This document shows positions 14,701-28,100 of a DNA stretch of 64,000 nt, piece after piece. Origin of the DNA: Terebella lapidaria (lineage: Eukaryota > Annelida > Polychaeta > Terebellida > Terebellidae); contig OX424560.1 in assembly GCA_949152475.1 (NCBI GenBank), positions 23,685,106 through 23,749,105 of the forward strand. Direction: 5' to 3'. Position numbers and translations under genes: made by a program. Under the pieces are notes generated by a model. It searched no databases, was not told the origin of the DNA, and was given only the letters and a program-made list of their open reading frames with translations. Positions within the stretch are counted from its first letter, which is position 1; every line of letters begins with the position of its first letter.

Positions 14701-17700
14701 TTTCTCTCTCCAAGAGCGTCAACTACATCTTCATGACGAGGGAGCGGAAAATAGACAGGTTTCACCAATTTGTTGAGACCTCTGTAGTCAATGACTAGTC
14801 TCCATGTGTTGTCAGACTTTTTGACAAGTATTACTGGTGATAGCCAGTCGCTTGTGGATCGCTCAACTATACCCTTGTCCATCAATGACTTCACTTGTCG
14901 TTCTATCTCTTGTTTTTGAGCTGGTGATGTGCGATAGAATCGCGATTTTACTGGCGGATGGTCTCCAGTATCGATCACATGCTTGTATCCCTTGTAGCAT
15001 CCAAGCTCCTCTGTGCATGTTGCGAAGCAATCTCGATGTTGACCGATGAGTGCCATCAATTTGTCGCTTTCAGTTCCTGACAGTGTTTCAGACACTTGAA
15101 CATTTAGATGTTTAGCAGTTTGGATGTAATTATGTTCTGTAGAGACACTGTTAACATGTTGTAAGTTACTGTTGATAGTTTGTGAGTCACTGTTGACATG
15201 TTGTGAGTCACTGTTGACATTCTTGTCTGATGTGATTATGTTCTGAGAGTCGTATTCGAGAAGTCTGGTTACATAGTCTGTACATGTAGCTGTCGTTTTT
15301 GCTGTTGTTGTTGCTACAGCGACTGTATTTCCAGGAATGTATTCTGGTGCTTCTGGGTTAAGTTCGGATGAGTGGATTAGTGGTGCAAACTCTGATAATA
15401 CACTTCAATGACAATTGATGAAAATGAATGAGTAATGATCTTATCATCTCCTAATCGGCCATTCTTCATTCAGATTTCTACTATTTTTTAATGTGATTAA
15501 GTTTCGGACTTTTACATCTCGCTGCAACAATACAATGGTTTCATTTATCGTAATAGCCAATTAGGAATTTTTTCGTTGCTCAACTACATCTAGCCAGTGA
15601 TCCATCATGGAGGAACCCTTCATTTTACAGTAAATCCCGCCTTTTTCACAATGAATAACCTCTCTTATGTAATCATGAGTTTGATATAAAGGACCAACAA
15701 TTGTCGCCAGACGGAATTTTTTCATAGAACATACATGACAAATTGCACGTAAACTCGAGACAATTTCTTCGCAATTCATCATTGGATTCTCCATTCGTGA
15801 AAATATATTAAATCTATATATTTTTTTTTTGCTGATTTTTTTAGCAGTTGCTGATAAAATACCATAGGCATTTGCAATCACATACCCTGGATTAAAAAGT
15901 GATTGATCTTCCAAGTTTATTATCGTCAAACGACTGTTCGAGAGCCACAGAGGGTGTGAAATGTCGACAATGTTGTTGGCGACCACTCAAACTCGCAGTG
16001 AAATGAGCAAAAAATATCGAGAGTAATTTCCTTGGTAGATGACAACTACATGGTTAATATATATTTATTCAGAATCGTTGTTCAGGTGTCATAAACAAAT
16101 CAAAGTAGGGTAATGACTAATGAATTATTCCTATGTATTTAATGAAGAAAGTCCTAAAATTTGATAACCCAAATAGATAGTGAAGTTCACAACTCTTGTA
16201 CACTATATACATGCACATAATTAAACACTAAATAGTAAACTAATTGCACATGATTATAAATGTGATTTAAACCCTGTCTACAAGTAACTGACTGGTAAGG
16301 GTACATTGTACATGACCTGCATATAAGGTTCTCTGCTTGTGTGGAACCGAGTTTGTGGTTTGTTCACAGGGTACAGCAGAGACAAGATAAAATTGACCCG
16401 AGGGCAAAAACAATAACTCAGCAGGAAAATATAGGCAATTGTGGCAGGAAAATTATTTCTTTTAATGTATCTTTCACATGTTTGTACATGTACCCTGCTG
16501 TTCTCAGATGCAAGATCTTACGTTCATGGCTACAGCGATCCTGTTCTTTTTGGTCAGTGCATTGCTTTATGTGTTAATGTCCCTTAGTTTTCAATTCAGC
16601 GAGAGTTAGCGCAGTTTTGTGGTATTGTGATTGGCCAATGTTACATGTGACCATATCGTGAATATATCTATAACGCACATAGCTTCTGGCTGAATGTAAA
16701 CAGTCATCGGTAAGGGATATTGATGTAACTGTGCATTTACAGCCATCCATGTTTATGTACAGAGATAGATGTATATCGTAATATTTATCATACCCACAAT
16801 ACAGATACCGGCAGAAATATTGGTCTTATGTATTTCTGATACCGGTAAAGTCTCGGACATTATGTATTAGCTCTGATTGCCACACACTCCAGAGTGATAT
16901 ACATCTAGATATCAATGTTTCATATTTATATCTTCAACACGGGGTTCCGATCTGTTTATGACACTGCTAGTGTACTAAACTGAAGTTAGCAGATCAATTA
17001 TGTATATAATATTATGTATGTACCAATTGCAAAATTGAATTCATTTTTAACCGAAAAGTTTTGATTGCATAAGAACAAGATTACATTACCCTGCATACAT
17101 GTGACAAGCTGACAGCTAAAACATTTTATTTTAGGGTTTTATTCATCAAATTTTTTCATCAAAGTATTTATGCATGGAACAAAGATTGAATCAGACATCT
17201 TGAGATTTCCATTTTCATTCTCCCATGCACGGGAAAATGTGCTAAACCATTTGTCGCAGAGATATTGCAGGAAAAGAAATCTCACGTGAAGGGGCCTGAT
17301 GGTTTATAGTCAAGTACCAAAAACATCACACCGGGAATGTGTATTATCAAGGGCTAACAGGAGAGAGCAAATCCAATTTACAAACTTTGCAATATGGTTC
17401 TTATTCCGTGTGAAAATTTATTTGACAAATCTCTGACAACACTGGCGATAGATAATATATTCCTCAAAATATAGAGGTTGGAGTAATAGCATGTTGGCCA
17501 AAGGGTGTATCAGCTTGCAACGCAATATATTATGTTCTACAAAGAAACTGGTGTAGCATACATGTATTTCTATATCTGTAAAATTTGAACAATCAACTGA
17601 ATTCCAAGGGAGAGTTTTATTTGACAATAACTAAACATTTTGAGCCCTATGAGGACATCTCATTTGGTTTTCGCCAATTAACAAGTGTAATTTATGTCAG

Positions 17701-20700
17701 AGAGACCTCCCAAAAGATTTGTGAAGTACAGTTCCTGTCTTTGTTTTAGGCAGTGTCAGGCATACCTCCACACAAAAGATTGCGAAGACCTTGCATTCCT
17801 AAAATGCTACTACAAAATGTGCCATTCTCTGTTTTGGGATTGAATAGAGGTTTTCTGACGAAAATGACCCAGTCAATTAGGGTTTGACTTCCATGAAAAA
17901 CCTAAGATTTTTCACCCGGGTGTCTAATGCAAAAAGTTCGGCAGACTTAGACAGCAGGGACCAAATAAAAAAGTTCTTGACAATTTTGGGCACTGTGTTA
18001 GTTAACAGTAGATTTGTTAAGCATATACTAATGTGCTCGAAGGGGTATATTTTTTTCTACAATTTTTACTCGCATATATTATGTCAATGGCAATGAAGTC
18101 AAAAAGCCATCATTCTTCCCAGTGGGCTGATATCCACAAAATGTCAATGCTCTAATCATTTATCGTTTTTCTTCACATCTAAGAAATGTCGCCAGTCTTT
18201 TTCTCTAGGACCCCAACTGAATGCTGATGTTTACTGCCACATACAAGTCTGGCGATTCAATGCGAGGCAGGGCAGGCCACAATCGACTGGACGAATAAAA
18301 TTTCGAGCACTTGATTGTGCATGCGCCTCGCGTGAGACAGGACGAAATACCACAAAACAGGTCAAGCTTGACGAATATCATCTGCTCTTTTGTCAGGCTG
18401 TCTGCAGATTAAAACTATTTTGTTTGATCCGTAAGATTCTTTGCCTGCAAGATTTTTTGTGGATTTTCAGACATTTAAATTTTCTTGTATTGTTGGTAAC
18501 AGCATGTGGCAATATTCCCATCTAAAAACAGAAAATAGACAAAATAAATTTATGATTTAATTCTTTGCTCACATATGTGCATCTTAACCTTAATGACATG
18601 CCCATACCACCAATGATGGGTGTAATTATTTCTATATTACCTGAGGTCAGCAATAGTCCAAGCACATACCTGGACATTAACTGACCCCAGCTGAACTGTA
18701 ATAGCCAATGTGTCCAAGTGCCTTATCAAATACTTTATGTTTATATGGTCAATCCAGCACTCTATCTAGGACTGTAAATAGTTCATATCTTGCATATGAA
18801 GCAGGAATTCACACTCTTTGTTATCGTTTTAGATTTCGGCTGAAAATATGTAGGGTTTTTTATGATCGTAGATTGAATATACAGGTACAATATAAGATAT
18901 ATGGAAATCAATACTGTTTTCCGAAAAAAAATCTCAAATTTTGCAAGTTCTCACATACATTACATATATGACAATAACGCACAAGATAGAAAGCTTGGAC
19001 AAACACTGAAATTTCCCACACATGAAATGTTATTAGAATATTGAGATGACTTCACACCAAACTGTCAACTTCGAAAACAGCCTCGGGTTCTAAAAGACAG
19101 GCTGCCTTCCGAAGGACACACGCACTCTATTGTTTGTCCTTCAAATATTAAGCCCCAATGTCCAGCATAAGCTTTGAATTTCTTTACTTGCAGCAAAGAA
19201 CGAGGCAAGAAAATATCACGCGTTGGAAAAACGGTCACAGGCTTTTGTCAAGTCATTCAAAAAACGTCCAGATAAAAACATCGAGAGAAAAGATCAAAAC
19301 CCTGGAAATCTGCGATGTCACTGCTAGAAAACTGTAAGCGGTTGTTTGCTCTCTGGACTTTTTTTGTTGTTGATGTCAAGGAACGTAATTCTTCAAAAGA
19401 AAATAACCCACCGCGCAAGGTCAAAGGCCCGCAATAATAGAACCACACCCATGGAGCCCCCACAGTTGAGGAAAACAAGAAAATCACTGAGCAAACGCAC
19501 GGGGCACAACAGCGTTCGAGACAAGTTGTAAAACGTAAACTATAATCATCTTTTAGAATGGTCCAAAGTGATTTTTCTCTGCACATTAACGGAAGCAATC
19601 TACACCAACCCTTTTGAAGCCCGCCCCAATCGCGGGGCAAATTAACCCACACCAAAATCACTTGACCTATTCGCTTTCACCTATAATTGGGCATATATTT
19701 CAGGATGTATTTGAGATTGGTATGTGGAATGCGTAGAGTTTCCACAAAAACATACCGCAAACTACGTGTATAGAGGGAAATGGACCACACTGAAATGTCA
19801 AGCGGCTAATTAATGAGCAGGATAGTGCTTGTGCATTGAAGTCTCCATATATAGATAACAAAGGGAAGGATGACCCTTGACCAGGGCTGTCCAACATCAT
19901 TGACACAGGAAGTTTGAACATGTTTGTATTGCATATATCGTATCCACAAGTGCTTTGGCATACTTTGTCTACTAACAATACACATGATAAATGTAGAAGA
20001 ACTCCTATACACGCGTTTTGCTAATTACAATGAACAAAATCAATGAATATAGTGGATTCTGTATGTTCCCTGTTCACTTGTTTAGAAGTGTGTATTTAAA
20101 TAGCATTTTTTCTCACTACATCTATCGGATTATGTTTCTGTGATTATTTTAATCGCTTATGTTCAAAACCATGCAACTACTCACATTGCAAACATGCATG
20201 TTTTAGGTTCATTCAACTTCAATAAATTTGTCCACATCACAACATGACAAAGACAAATTCCACCAACTTTACGATCACATTACATAATGTCACAGGGACA
20301 TGCCCCTAATGAATAATTCATGGCACGAAACAACATGAGGAGAAAATGAACTACCTATATATAAATACTTGACTTCGCACTGTTTATATTTCAAATGTTG
20401 TGAACTGTAACCGCAAAAACACTTTGAAAACTGTTAACTAGCGGGAGAAACTGCAGTTAAATCATGCAAATGTACAGGAACATTTTGTCACGTCAGGTGA
20501 AAATTTTACGATAATGGCTAGTCAAACTAGATTTTATGTGCTTCACGCACGACTCTGTTTAGAAGTGTGCATAATATTCGCATATATTCATATAGTGTAT
20601 TCCAATTATCATAAATTCTGAGAACTTTTGTGCAAACTATCGTACCAGCAATCACGGTATCATTTATTTCGCCACTCTATTAAATATTCACGAAATAAGA

Positions 20701-23700
20701 TTAATAGCCCTATAAATACTCATTAAAATTTTTGCGAAGGTGTTCAAAGATTCAGATAACATTTTTTGTGGGGGGGGGGGGGGGAATCTCTTGCATAATA
20801 TATCAACTGGGGCACAGACTAGACATATGCTCATAAATTATGAAGAAACGGCTACAGCTTGGGGTGATACAAATGTTCAGTGAAATATGTTTTTTCAAGA
20901 AACAATTAAAATTTCAGAGCAAAACATAGGTGCCTCCGGTGAACATTGAGGGTCTTTCCCAATTAATTTCATACTCGTACCATACATTGAAAGTCGAGTG
21001 AATGTACGTGAACAAATGCATACATCCGGATATTTATATACAATACACTGCCCTCACATTAAACGTCAAAGAACCAGTCTAAAAATACCTAATTATCTCC
21101 GAAAATATGCATGAACAAGAACTTTATCATTCAAAATGATCAGAAATAAACACCACGAAAAAACGAATCCCGAAAAGTCCAAACAACTGACTTTACTGTT
21201 GTGCTGGTTATTTTCGACACGCCAGTCAAATACTTCAAAGAACCGCAGGTGGTGGCCAATGAACTTGTTTACAAAACTTCACGTAACAACCTCGGTCGTT
21301 TACTCCTACACAGGCCCAATGTACAGAGCTCAGAAGTTGGTGGATAGTGTCAGAGTAAACTATGAAAATGTGTACAAGTAGATGTAAACAAGTAACTGGC
21401 TACTTTATAAATGAATTCTGGTTACAGAGCTTTATGAATTAAATTTTTTAGTTCTTTAATATCTCTTATACTTAAATCACTGTGTATATTATTTCTGTAA
21501 AATAAATTCATTGCAATATTCTATTTCAAACAAGACACTACTAGTATGTAGTCAAGCAAATGGAGGAGCTAATTGCGGGATATTAATATTGCAACGTCTC
21601 TAACTGTCAACATCCAACTATGTTCCGATATGAATCATTCATTGATATATATACTTACAAAGCAACCAAGAAGTACAAATTAAGGGGGAATTATTAATCA
21701 GCAATTCACATCCATGTAATTTCATGACATGTATATCCCTATATGTACATGTATGTCTATGGTACTGTGTACGCGTGTACAATGTTAGACTAGCCTACCT
21801 TGATGTCGAGATGTACAATGTTTCGGTCGTGCAGGAAGAGTACAGCATCTAGAATCTGTCGCAATAAACGCTTCACTTCCTGTTCCTCGAAACTCTCTTC
21901 CTCCATTACTTTCTGGAAGAGTTCGCCTCCCTCCGCGCTGAAAATAGAAATATAACCGGACATTTACTAATGATTTGTGTTAATTAGTCGTCGAAGTGTC
22001 TACTACATAATTAAAATGGTGAATCATTTCATGCAGAACACAAATTTTCACACGCAGTTTGCTATAATTTTTATTTCATATTGCAGCATTCATTCAATGA
22101 TGACCTCACACATAGGAAATATTATATATGCAGTAAAATTGTAAGTCGTTTCGTTAATAACGAAAGTAGGGCGAACCAACCGCACAATTGTTATCAATAT
22201 TTATATTTGATATTATGTTTACCAAACATATGTATACAATGTCATGTACATAATGTTTTTGTCTGCTTTCTAGATTTCCGCCAAAAATAGCAACGATAAA
22301 TTCTCATGGCCCTTACGATCCAAAACTTTTGCGTTGCATACAACACAACATATGGCTATATTTGGCACCAAGTCAGCCAGTTCAAGACCATCTTAGCGTC
22401 ATCGAGCCTAGTTCTCCACCACTGAATTCTAAAACGAAAATTGCCCCGAGCTAAAAGCATTCTATCAGTATACAAGACCAACGGACCGAAAATCGACAAC
22501 TCCAATGTCTTCTGTCCTGGAAATCTGGTTAGTACGCCTGAATTTGCGCACGCCCTAAAGTTGTTTATTTTATGACAATATCAAGTTATAATTTTTTTAA
22601 ACAGGTAAACACAAAATATCATGATTCAAACCTGTCTGGGAACCTTCCAAAGTCAGACTTGGGGCAAGTGAAAAGCCTGTTTTGAATCTAGAATTGCCAC
22701 TTACTAGATGGGCAACATCAAAAATGCCGACATGGTTGTCTTTTTCCGAAAAGTTGCACATTTGATAGAAATCAAGTGTACTAGAACTTTCTGTACTTAT
22801 TATCATGTTATCAAGATTGTAAAGTGTGTACGTTGAAAATCGAATGTATACCCGTATAGAATAGGAAAGATAATTTCACATCAGTAATCTCCAAGCACAA
22901 GTGTTTTAAATATGTTGCCAATTTTACATCTTTATTGATACATGTATATCATATTTTCACAAGATCTGATATTATTTACTCTATGTTCAATGATATTACA
23001 TCATGAACTATTATGTGATTATTGATTCATTGAATGTGTCCCAGAAAATGGCACAGGACCTTCTCAATTGATTTGGAAAAAGCAATCGGCTCTGATTTAT
23101 AAGAAACCTTTTGACTAATAACCTGCTCCCTCTCTCTGAAGTAAATCCCGATACTCAATTGGAGGGTAGAAAAATGCGAAAGAGAAGGATCCAATCAAGG
23201 TTTCTTTTGATAATACATAAATCTGTCGAGATTTCTAATGAAAGCTTCTCAGGAGTATCACAAGCATGTGTTGAACATATTGAACAGCATCAAGTGGGAG
23301 GAAAATGGATTTTTTTTAGGCATGTTATAGCCTCATAAAACATGAAGAACAATTGCCTTTTCTCTCCTCTTACACGTGTGCACATGTGCACATGTGAACA
23401 TATGGACGTCCCTGGATTTTCTCTCACGTTCTTGAGAATTACTAAAATGGCATGATGCAATTCCCTGCAAATTTCATAACATGGCGTGACCTTTAAGCCT
23501 TCACAATTCATGGTATATGTCTCCCAAAGATAAATATAAGTGCCAACAGTTGTGACACATGTAACTGCAATCCTTTTTTTTTTCTATTCGTGGCCAAGAC
23601 TTCATGACATTTTGCCAAGGCAACGGATGACTCACTGAGTCAATATTTGCATTCAACATCTGTCACGCTACCAGAGAAAGAGACAAATTGTATTGTCTCG

Positions 23701-26700
23701 ATCTGAACAAATTTATTGTTTCTATGAAAGTACTGCCGCTGCAAATTATATTATTGATAATTTATCTAACTACTGATGTTAATTCAATGAAATATAGCTG
23801 GGAATATCAATACATGAGTATGCATTCATTGAGGTCTTGTACATACACATCTTATGCATGCATAACAGTTTTTTGTAGATTACAGTGCAATGTCTAATCA
23901 TGTAACCAACTGTAGACCATCATTATTGCCATACATGTAGTATGTATGTGGTAACAGACACACATAACGAGATAGAAATGTACAGCTCTCGCTACATCTA
24001 CAGTATATATTTCTGTTGGTATCTACGAGAATACAGGAGGAATGTTCCCCGTTATGTAACATTGTCCTGGTTTTATCCCTCTACGAATGTACATGTACTG
24101 GGCAATGTGTCAGTATAGCGATGATCACAAATATTTGCCCCCATCGACCGAACGACCGGCTGTAGGAAGAATGTTTGTCTGCTTCTGGCTGGCAATGATT
24201 ACATAATGTTGCAATGTACATGTACATAACCAACCACCATGCTAGAAATGGTTTGGATATTGGATATTATGAGCTAAGGCTTGTTATCAATTTCATACAC
24301 ATGAACGTAAACAAAAGAAGTCTTGAATCTGTTAGATCAAACCCAAATATGTCAAATTTTTTAAGCACATTTTTGATCTCATTATCATGTACCCGTAAAA
24401 TCAAAATTACTCAGCTAGCAATACACTATTTAAAATCAACCAAATTTGAAAACATGTATGTGAATATCACAAATAAAATTTCAAATTTCAAAGTGTGTCC
24501 GGTACTTACTATTCAGTGACTATGATCAGATCGTGAGTGGTTTCGAAAACTTCGACCATGTCAACAAGACGGGGATGTGTGACCGCCAGGTCCAGCATCT
24601 TGATCTCCTTTAGGACATCGTTCCGACAATCTTTACCCTTCCGGCGTTTCCGCAGGAACTTGGCCGCGTATTTTACACCAGTGACTTTGTGTTGGCATCG
24701 CTTGACCACAGCGAATTTCCCCCTGAAATCAAAACAGCAGTTGAATCAATGTGAAGTGAATTTCTAGAGTAGTTTTCAAATACTTAAGGACACCATGTTT
24801 TTAGTTCAGCTTTTGCTCGACTATCTGTCTGCAAAATGGTGGCTGTAAAGTCTGCTATTTACTGGTAATCATGCTCATTAAAAACTGATTGATAATATTC
24901 AAATTTTCGTGAGTAAAGTGAAGTTTGGCATGTATCGATGGGGTATTTATTCAGCTTGTTTAGCATATTTATTACCGTATACTTAGTACATCAGGATGTA
25001 CATGTACATGTTTAGTACAAGACTCGAGAAGATTGCTCTTAAAACTAAGTGATATAAGTCATCACGAATCGTTAATGGCCGTTTTAAATTTCACCACAGG
25101 AATGTGTGTCCAGTGTACAAATACATGTAAACGAGTAGCCATCAAAATGTACTTCTATTCGTGAGGAGCAAAATGAAACTTGAACTTTGAGCAAACTTCC
25201 GTGTCATTAAAATCCCCATAAAAATGTTTGGTCAAGCTCTTACAAATATTTTACAAAATCAATAAAATCATTCCTGTCACAGGTTGATCAATATATCTGA
25301 TATAACATGACTACAGCCAGCATGCAAAGATTTTTCACACACACAGTCCAGTTCCTCAGGGTTTTTTTTACCAATACATGTAGCAAAATATGACAAAGCC
25401 AAATTTGTCAGCAGGCCTATCTTCTTGCCTCGATTGTCTAGGACCTGTGTATTTACTATTTACCCATAGTTAGAAGTAGATTGATCACGTCGTCTTGAAA
25501 AATCAATCAATCTATATATGGAAGACAATAGCTAGGTTATCAAGATAATGTCTATTTGATGATCAGGGTGCCACCAAAAGCTGTCAAAATCACTCCAACG
25601 TTCACTCAAGTTTGTTGTGTACTCAAGATTTTTGCGAAAATCCTTTACGCAAATGTCAAAAAGCTGGCGCAATTACGTCATTTGATTCTTCGTTACACCT
25701 ACAGGATTCTTTCACACTAATTTGATAATGGCAACAAATTTTTTTTTATAATGTTTTGCAGTAATTTTCAAGAATTGTTCGCATAATGTGGCATTTTTCC
25801 TGCACAAATGTGGCTTGTCAGCATACTTACAAAAACTTAAATGCAGCCTTTGAAGAGCTCCAAAATCATGAAAATTAATGACATGATGATGTTTAGTCTT
25901 TCCCCGTCATTTAATTTTTGATGAAATAAATTTTGAATGAAACTCAGAAAAACTCTGAAATGTAATTTGTAACAGGTGATAAGTTCATGCAGTTTTTATT
26001 CATAATTTGTAGTTTGCAAAGTGCTTTGGTCTGGTAAATTCAATATTGAGTCGAATTTCATAAAATTTACAATTTTAAGTCAACCAAAGTCCAATAAATA
26101 CTAGTATATTGTTTGTCAGAACTAGCTTTGCATATCTTTACAATGAAGTATAAGGTATTGTTGAACGCAGAGTCCAAATAATCTTTCATTTATATTCGTT
26201 TAGTTTTCGAGGCAAAGGTGGCTAATCTAACAGCCAAGCACGAACATGTGACAATACTGTTTGCCTGTAGCTATGACGGTAAACTGGAGACTCCAACAAA
26301 CACAGATCGGAAAGCCGCAAAAATTGGGTGTGAGCGTATAACGCAGATTGTAAAGCTCGACGTCGAGTACATTATCCCCTATTCATATTTGATCAACGCG
26401 ACAAACTCACACCCTAATTTCACATTCATTGCGCCCTACAAAAGCGCATAACCACAGGTATGATCAAACAAAGCCTGAATCATGCCTTCGAAAGCAGCGA
26501 ACAATCTAGACATTTGACAAAAACAAAACTCTCCAAGTTGTTCAAACGAAGTTTTGAAATCAACTTTGCACCGCCCTTGCATACAAGGCAAATATATGGT
26601 AAACCTGGATTGCTCGATTTCGGAAAAACAACTCGAGACTCGGTGTGATTCGATGATAGTTTTCTGGCTAAGTGCCTTCAAATGGCATACTTATGACGTC

Positions 26701-27593
26701 TTCACACTACATGCACATAGATCTAACTCTATATTACGGGCCAATGCACAGGACTGTTTTGTTAGCACCTGGAACATGCACGATGCCTGCCAAGGCAAAT
26801 AACCACCCAAACAAAGCTGAAAGAGAGACATGTCATGTATGGTTTTTGGCTGAGGTTCATGACGAAAGTTTACAATAACAAAACGATACGAAAATATATT
26901 ACGCAGGAAATATCTGTGGATCCTAATCATATACATAAGTATGGCGTTATTGTTAGTAATTATCTTCAAAGTGACTTACTTACTTGTATGTGAAACCAAT
27001 AACAGATTATGTTTACTGGTACTTGTAATAAAATATACAGGAATTTTCTGAATATCAGTACTAATTATGGGAATACAAATTTTCCACTCAAACTCTCCCA
27101 AATCTTACCTTCCTATCTGTTCTTCAACAACATAGTGGTCTGCGAAACTGTCACTTTTTATCCAGGTCTTTTTGCCATTGGCTTGAACGGCACCGTTTGG
27201 CACGGAGGCTTTGGCATCGGGACTTGCAAACCCTATTCCACGGTGGGTTTTTGTCGATCGAACCATCTTCGGTGTACTTCGGGCAGACAACTGTCCATTC
27301 TCATCAGCACCGTCACGAAAGGCGGGATTTGGCATCACCATTTCTGAGGCATCACTGGCTTTTGACAAGTCTACCGCAAGTTTGCCAGAGTCTTCCGAGC
27401 TTTCGGTGGCACTGCAAACCATTGTCTTCGAGTGAATACTTTCAGAGTTGCATAAATCCTTGTTTTCTAAACTTCTAAATGGCGAGGGTCGAAGACTTGG
27501 TGCCTTCTCGTCACAAACAGTTGCAGGAGTAATCACTTTCAGCAAATTTGTTGATTCAGAGCAAACTTCTGAAATGTTGCATACATGATACAT
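2738..27593 (-). CDS. STK17A: DRAK/STK17-type serine/threonine kinase, 7 exons
   Basis: Death-associated protein kinase-related kinase (DRAK), a CaMK-group Ser/Thr kinase linked in animals to apoptosis and myosin light-chain phosphorylation. Coding exons in transcript order: 27593-27109, 24722-24510, 21937-21799, 5448-5325, 5174-5126, 3896-3717, 3233-2738. All junctions are GT/AG and the phases close, giving 561 aa. Residues 1-154 are a low-complexity Ser-rich N-terminus. The kinase domain runs about 155-412: glycine loop IGRGKFAVV, VAIK-type Lys near 183 ([12 protein letters not shown]), helix C Glu near 201, catalytic HLDIKPQN near 275-282, then GTPDYVAPE and [12 protein letters not shown]. 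The HLD-K-PQN form is typical of DRAK rather than DAPK. The metal-binding motif is DLG (297-299), not DFG. The C-terminal tail of about 150 aa is Ser-rich and unrecognised. The start ATG follows an in-frame TAG, but an acceptor-like site at 27569/27568 leaves another 5' exon possible. Invertebrates usually have one gene for vertebrate STK17A and STK17B. Confidence 0.93.
13962..15405 (-). mobile_element. Ty3/gypsy retrotransposon pol fragment (fossil)
   Basis: This is an incomplete, broken copy of a Ty3/gypsy-type LTR retrotransposon. The visible parts are a low-complexity linker with short repeats (about 15100-15405), a reverse transcriptase with the YADD-type active site, and the beginning of the RNase H region. 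No LTRs, gag or integrase are recognisable next to it. The RT still reads well, so the insertion is probably fairly young by the standards of such fossils. It lies in sense orientation within intron 3 of the kinase gene. Confidence 0.93.
15561..15986 (-). other. Unidentified open stretch of 141 codons
   Basis: A minus-strand open frame lies just upstream (in transcription order) of the gypsy fossil. The composition is protein-like in its second half (for example [20 protein letters not shown]), with some resemblance to a hydrolase-type fold fragment, but I cannot name a family. It could be a relic of a mobile element, an exon fragment or chance. Confidence 0.2.
21938..24509. other. STK17 intron 2; nothing else seen
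   Basis: AT-rich sequence between kinase exons 2 and 3. No repeat, gene or conserved motif was recognised. Confidence 0.7.
24723..27108. other. STK17 intron 1; nothing else seen
   Basis: AT-rich sequence between kinase exons 1 and 2. The intron splits the glycine-rich loop codon (AG/G, phase 2). No gene or mobile element was recognised. Confidence 0.7.
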
Positions 27594-27939
27594 ATTAATG
27601 TAGGCCTATTCAATTTTATACATAGTTATTATTCCATGCTCTGACAGTCTGAATTAACACTGCAATGTCAAATCACGCCTTGGCACAAGAATTTACCGAA
27701 CTCATCTATCTAAAATTGCATGTCTCTTTTCTCGCTTTCCCTGATACAGGTGAATGCAAGCCTTTCCATAGAAGAAGCATGGACTCAAATCAAACATTTT
27801 TTCAAAATCAACATCAAGTTCAACGCGTTAAAACTTTCGACTTACCCTTAAACGCCATCTATATCCTACAGCAATACATTGCCAATATGTCAATCCTTCA
27901 GATTTATAACCCAGTATCCTCTCGAAATCACAGTTTCTC

Positions 27940-28100
27940 TATCGGACGATGAAAACACATCTGCCAACTCTGATCGCTTTCACAACTTTTGACAACATCG
28001 ATTGCCCGGTGTCGCAATGTGCTCGAGCCAAGTCGCGCGCTGATTGGCTGACGATTTTGTGTACCGCACTATTAGTGGATTGGCGGTCAGCTCTGAAGCT
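27940..28100 (-). promoter_or_regulatory. Likely STK17 promoter region with CCAAT boxes
   Basis: This is a GC-richer island about 350-500 bp upstream of the kinase start codon. On the gene's strand it contains two CCAAT boxes (28047-28043 and 28083-28079), the binding motif of NF-Y. A short upstream reading frame begins near 27987. No TATA box is obvious. The assignment rests on position and motifs only. Confidence 0.35.

Larger units (their letters stand above)
5449..21798. other. 16.3 kb intron 3 of STK17
   Basis: The intron separates the exon ending HLDIK from the exon starting PQNVLL, so it splits the catalytic loop at phase 0. Apart from the Ty3/gypsy fossil it holds a poly-C/AC tract (6396-6421), a poly-G run (20770-20784) and AT-rich unique-looking sequence. 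Three longer open stretches (9167-9664 plus, 15561-15986 minus, 19257-19661 minus) show no family I recognise. Confidence 0.85.

Noticed and set aside
19257-19661. 134-codon minus-strand frame in STK17 intron 3
   Set aside because: Cys/Leu-rich random-looking translation with no recognised family; local GC content is somewhat raised, so a noncoding conserved element is possible, but I cannot support it.
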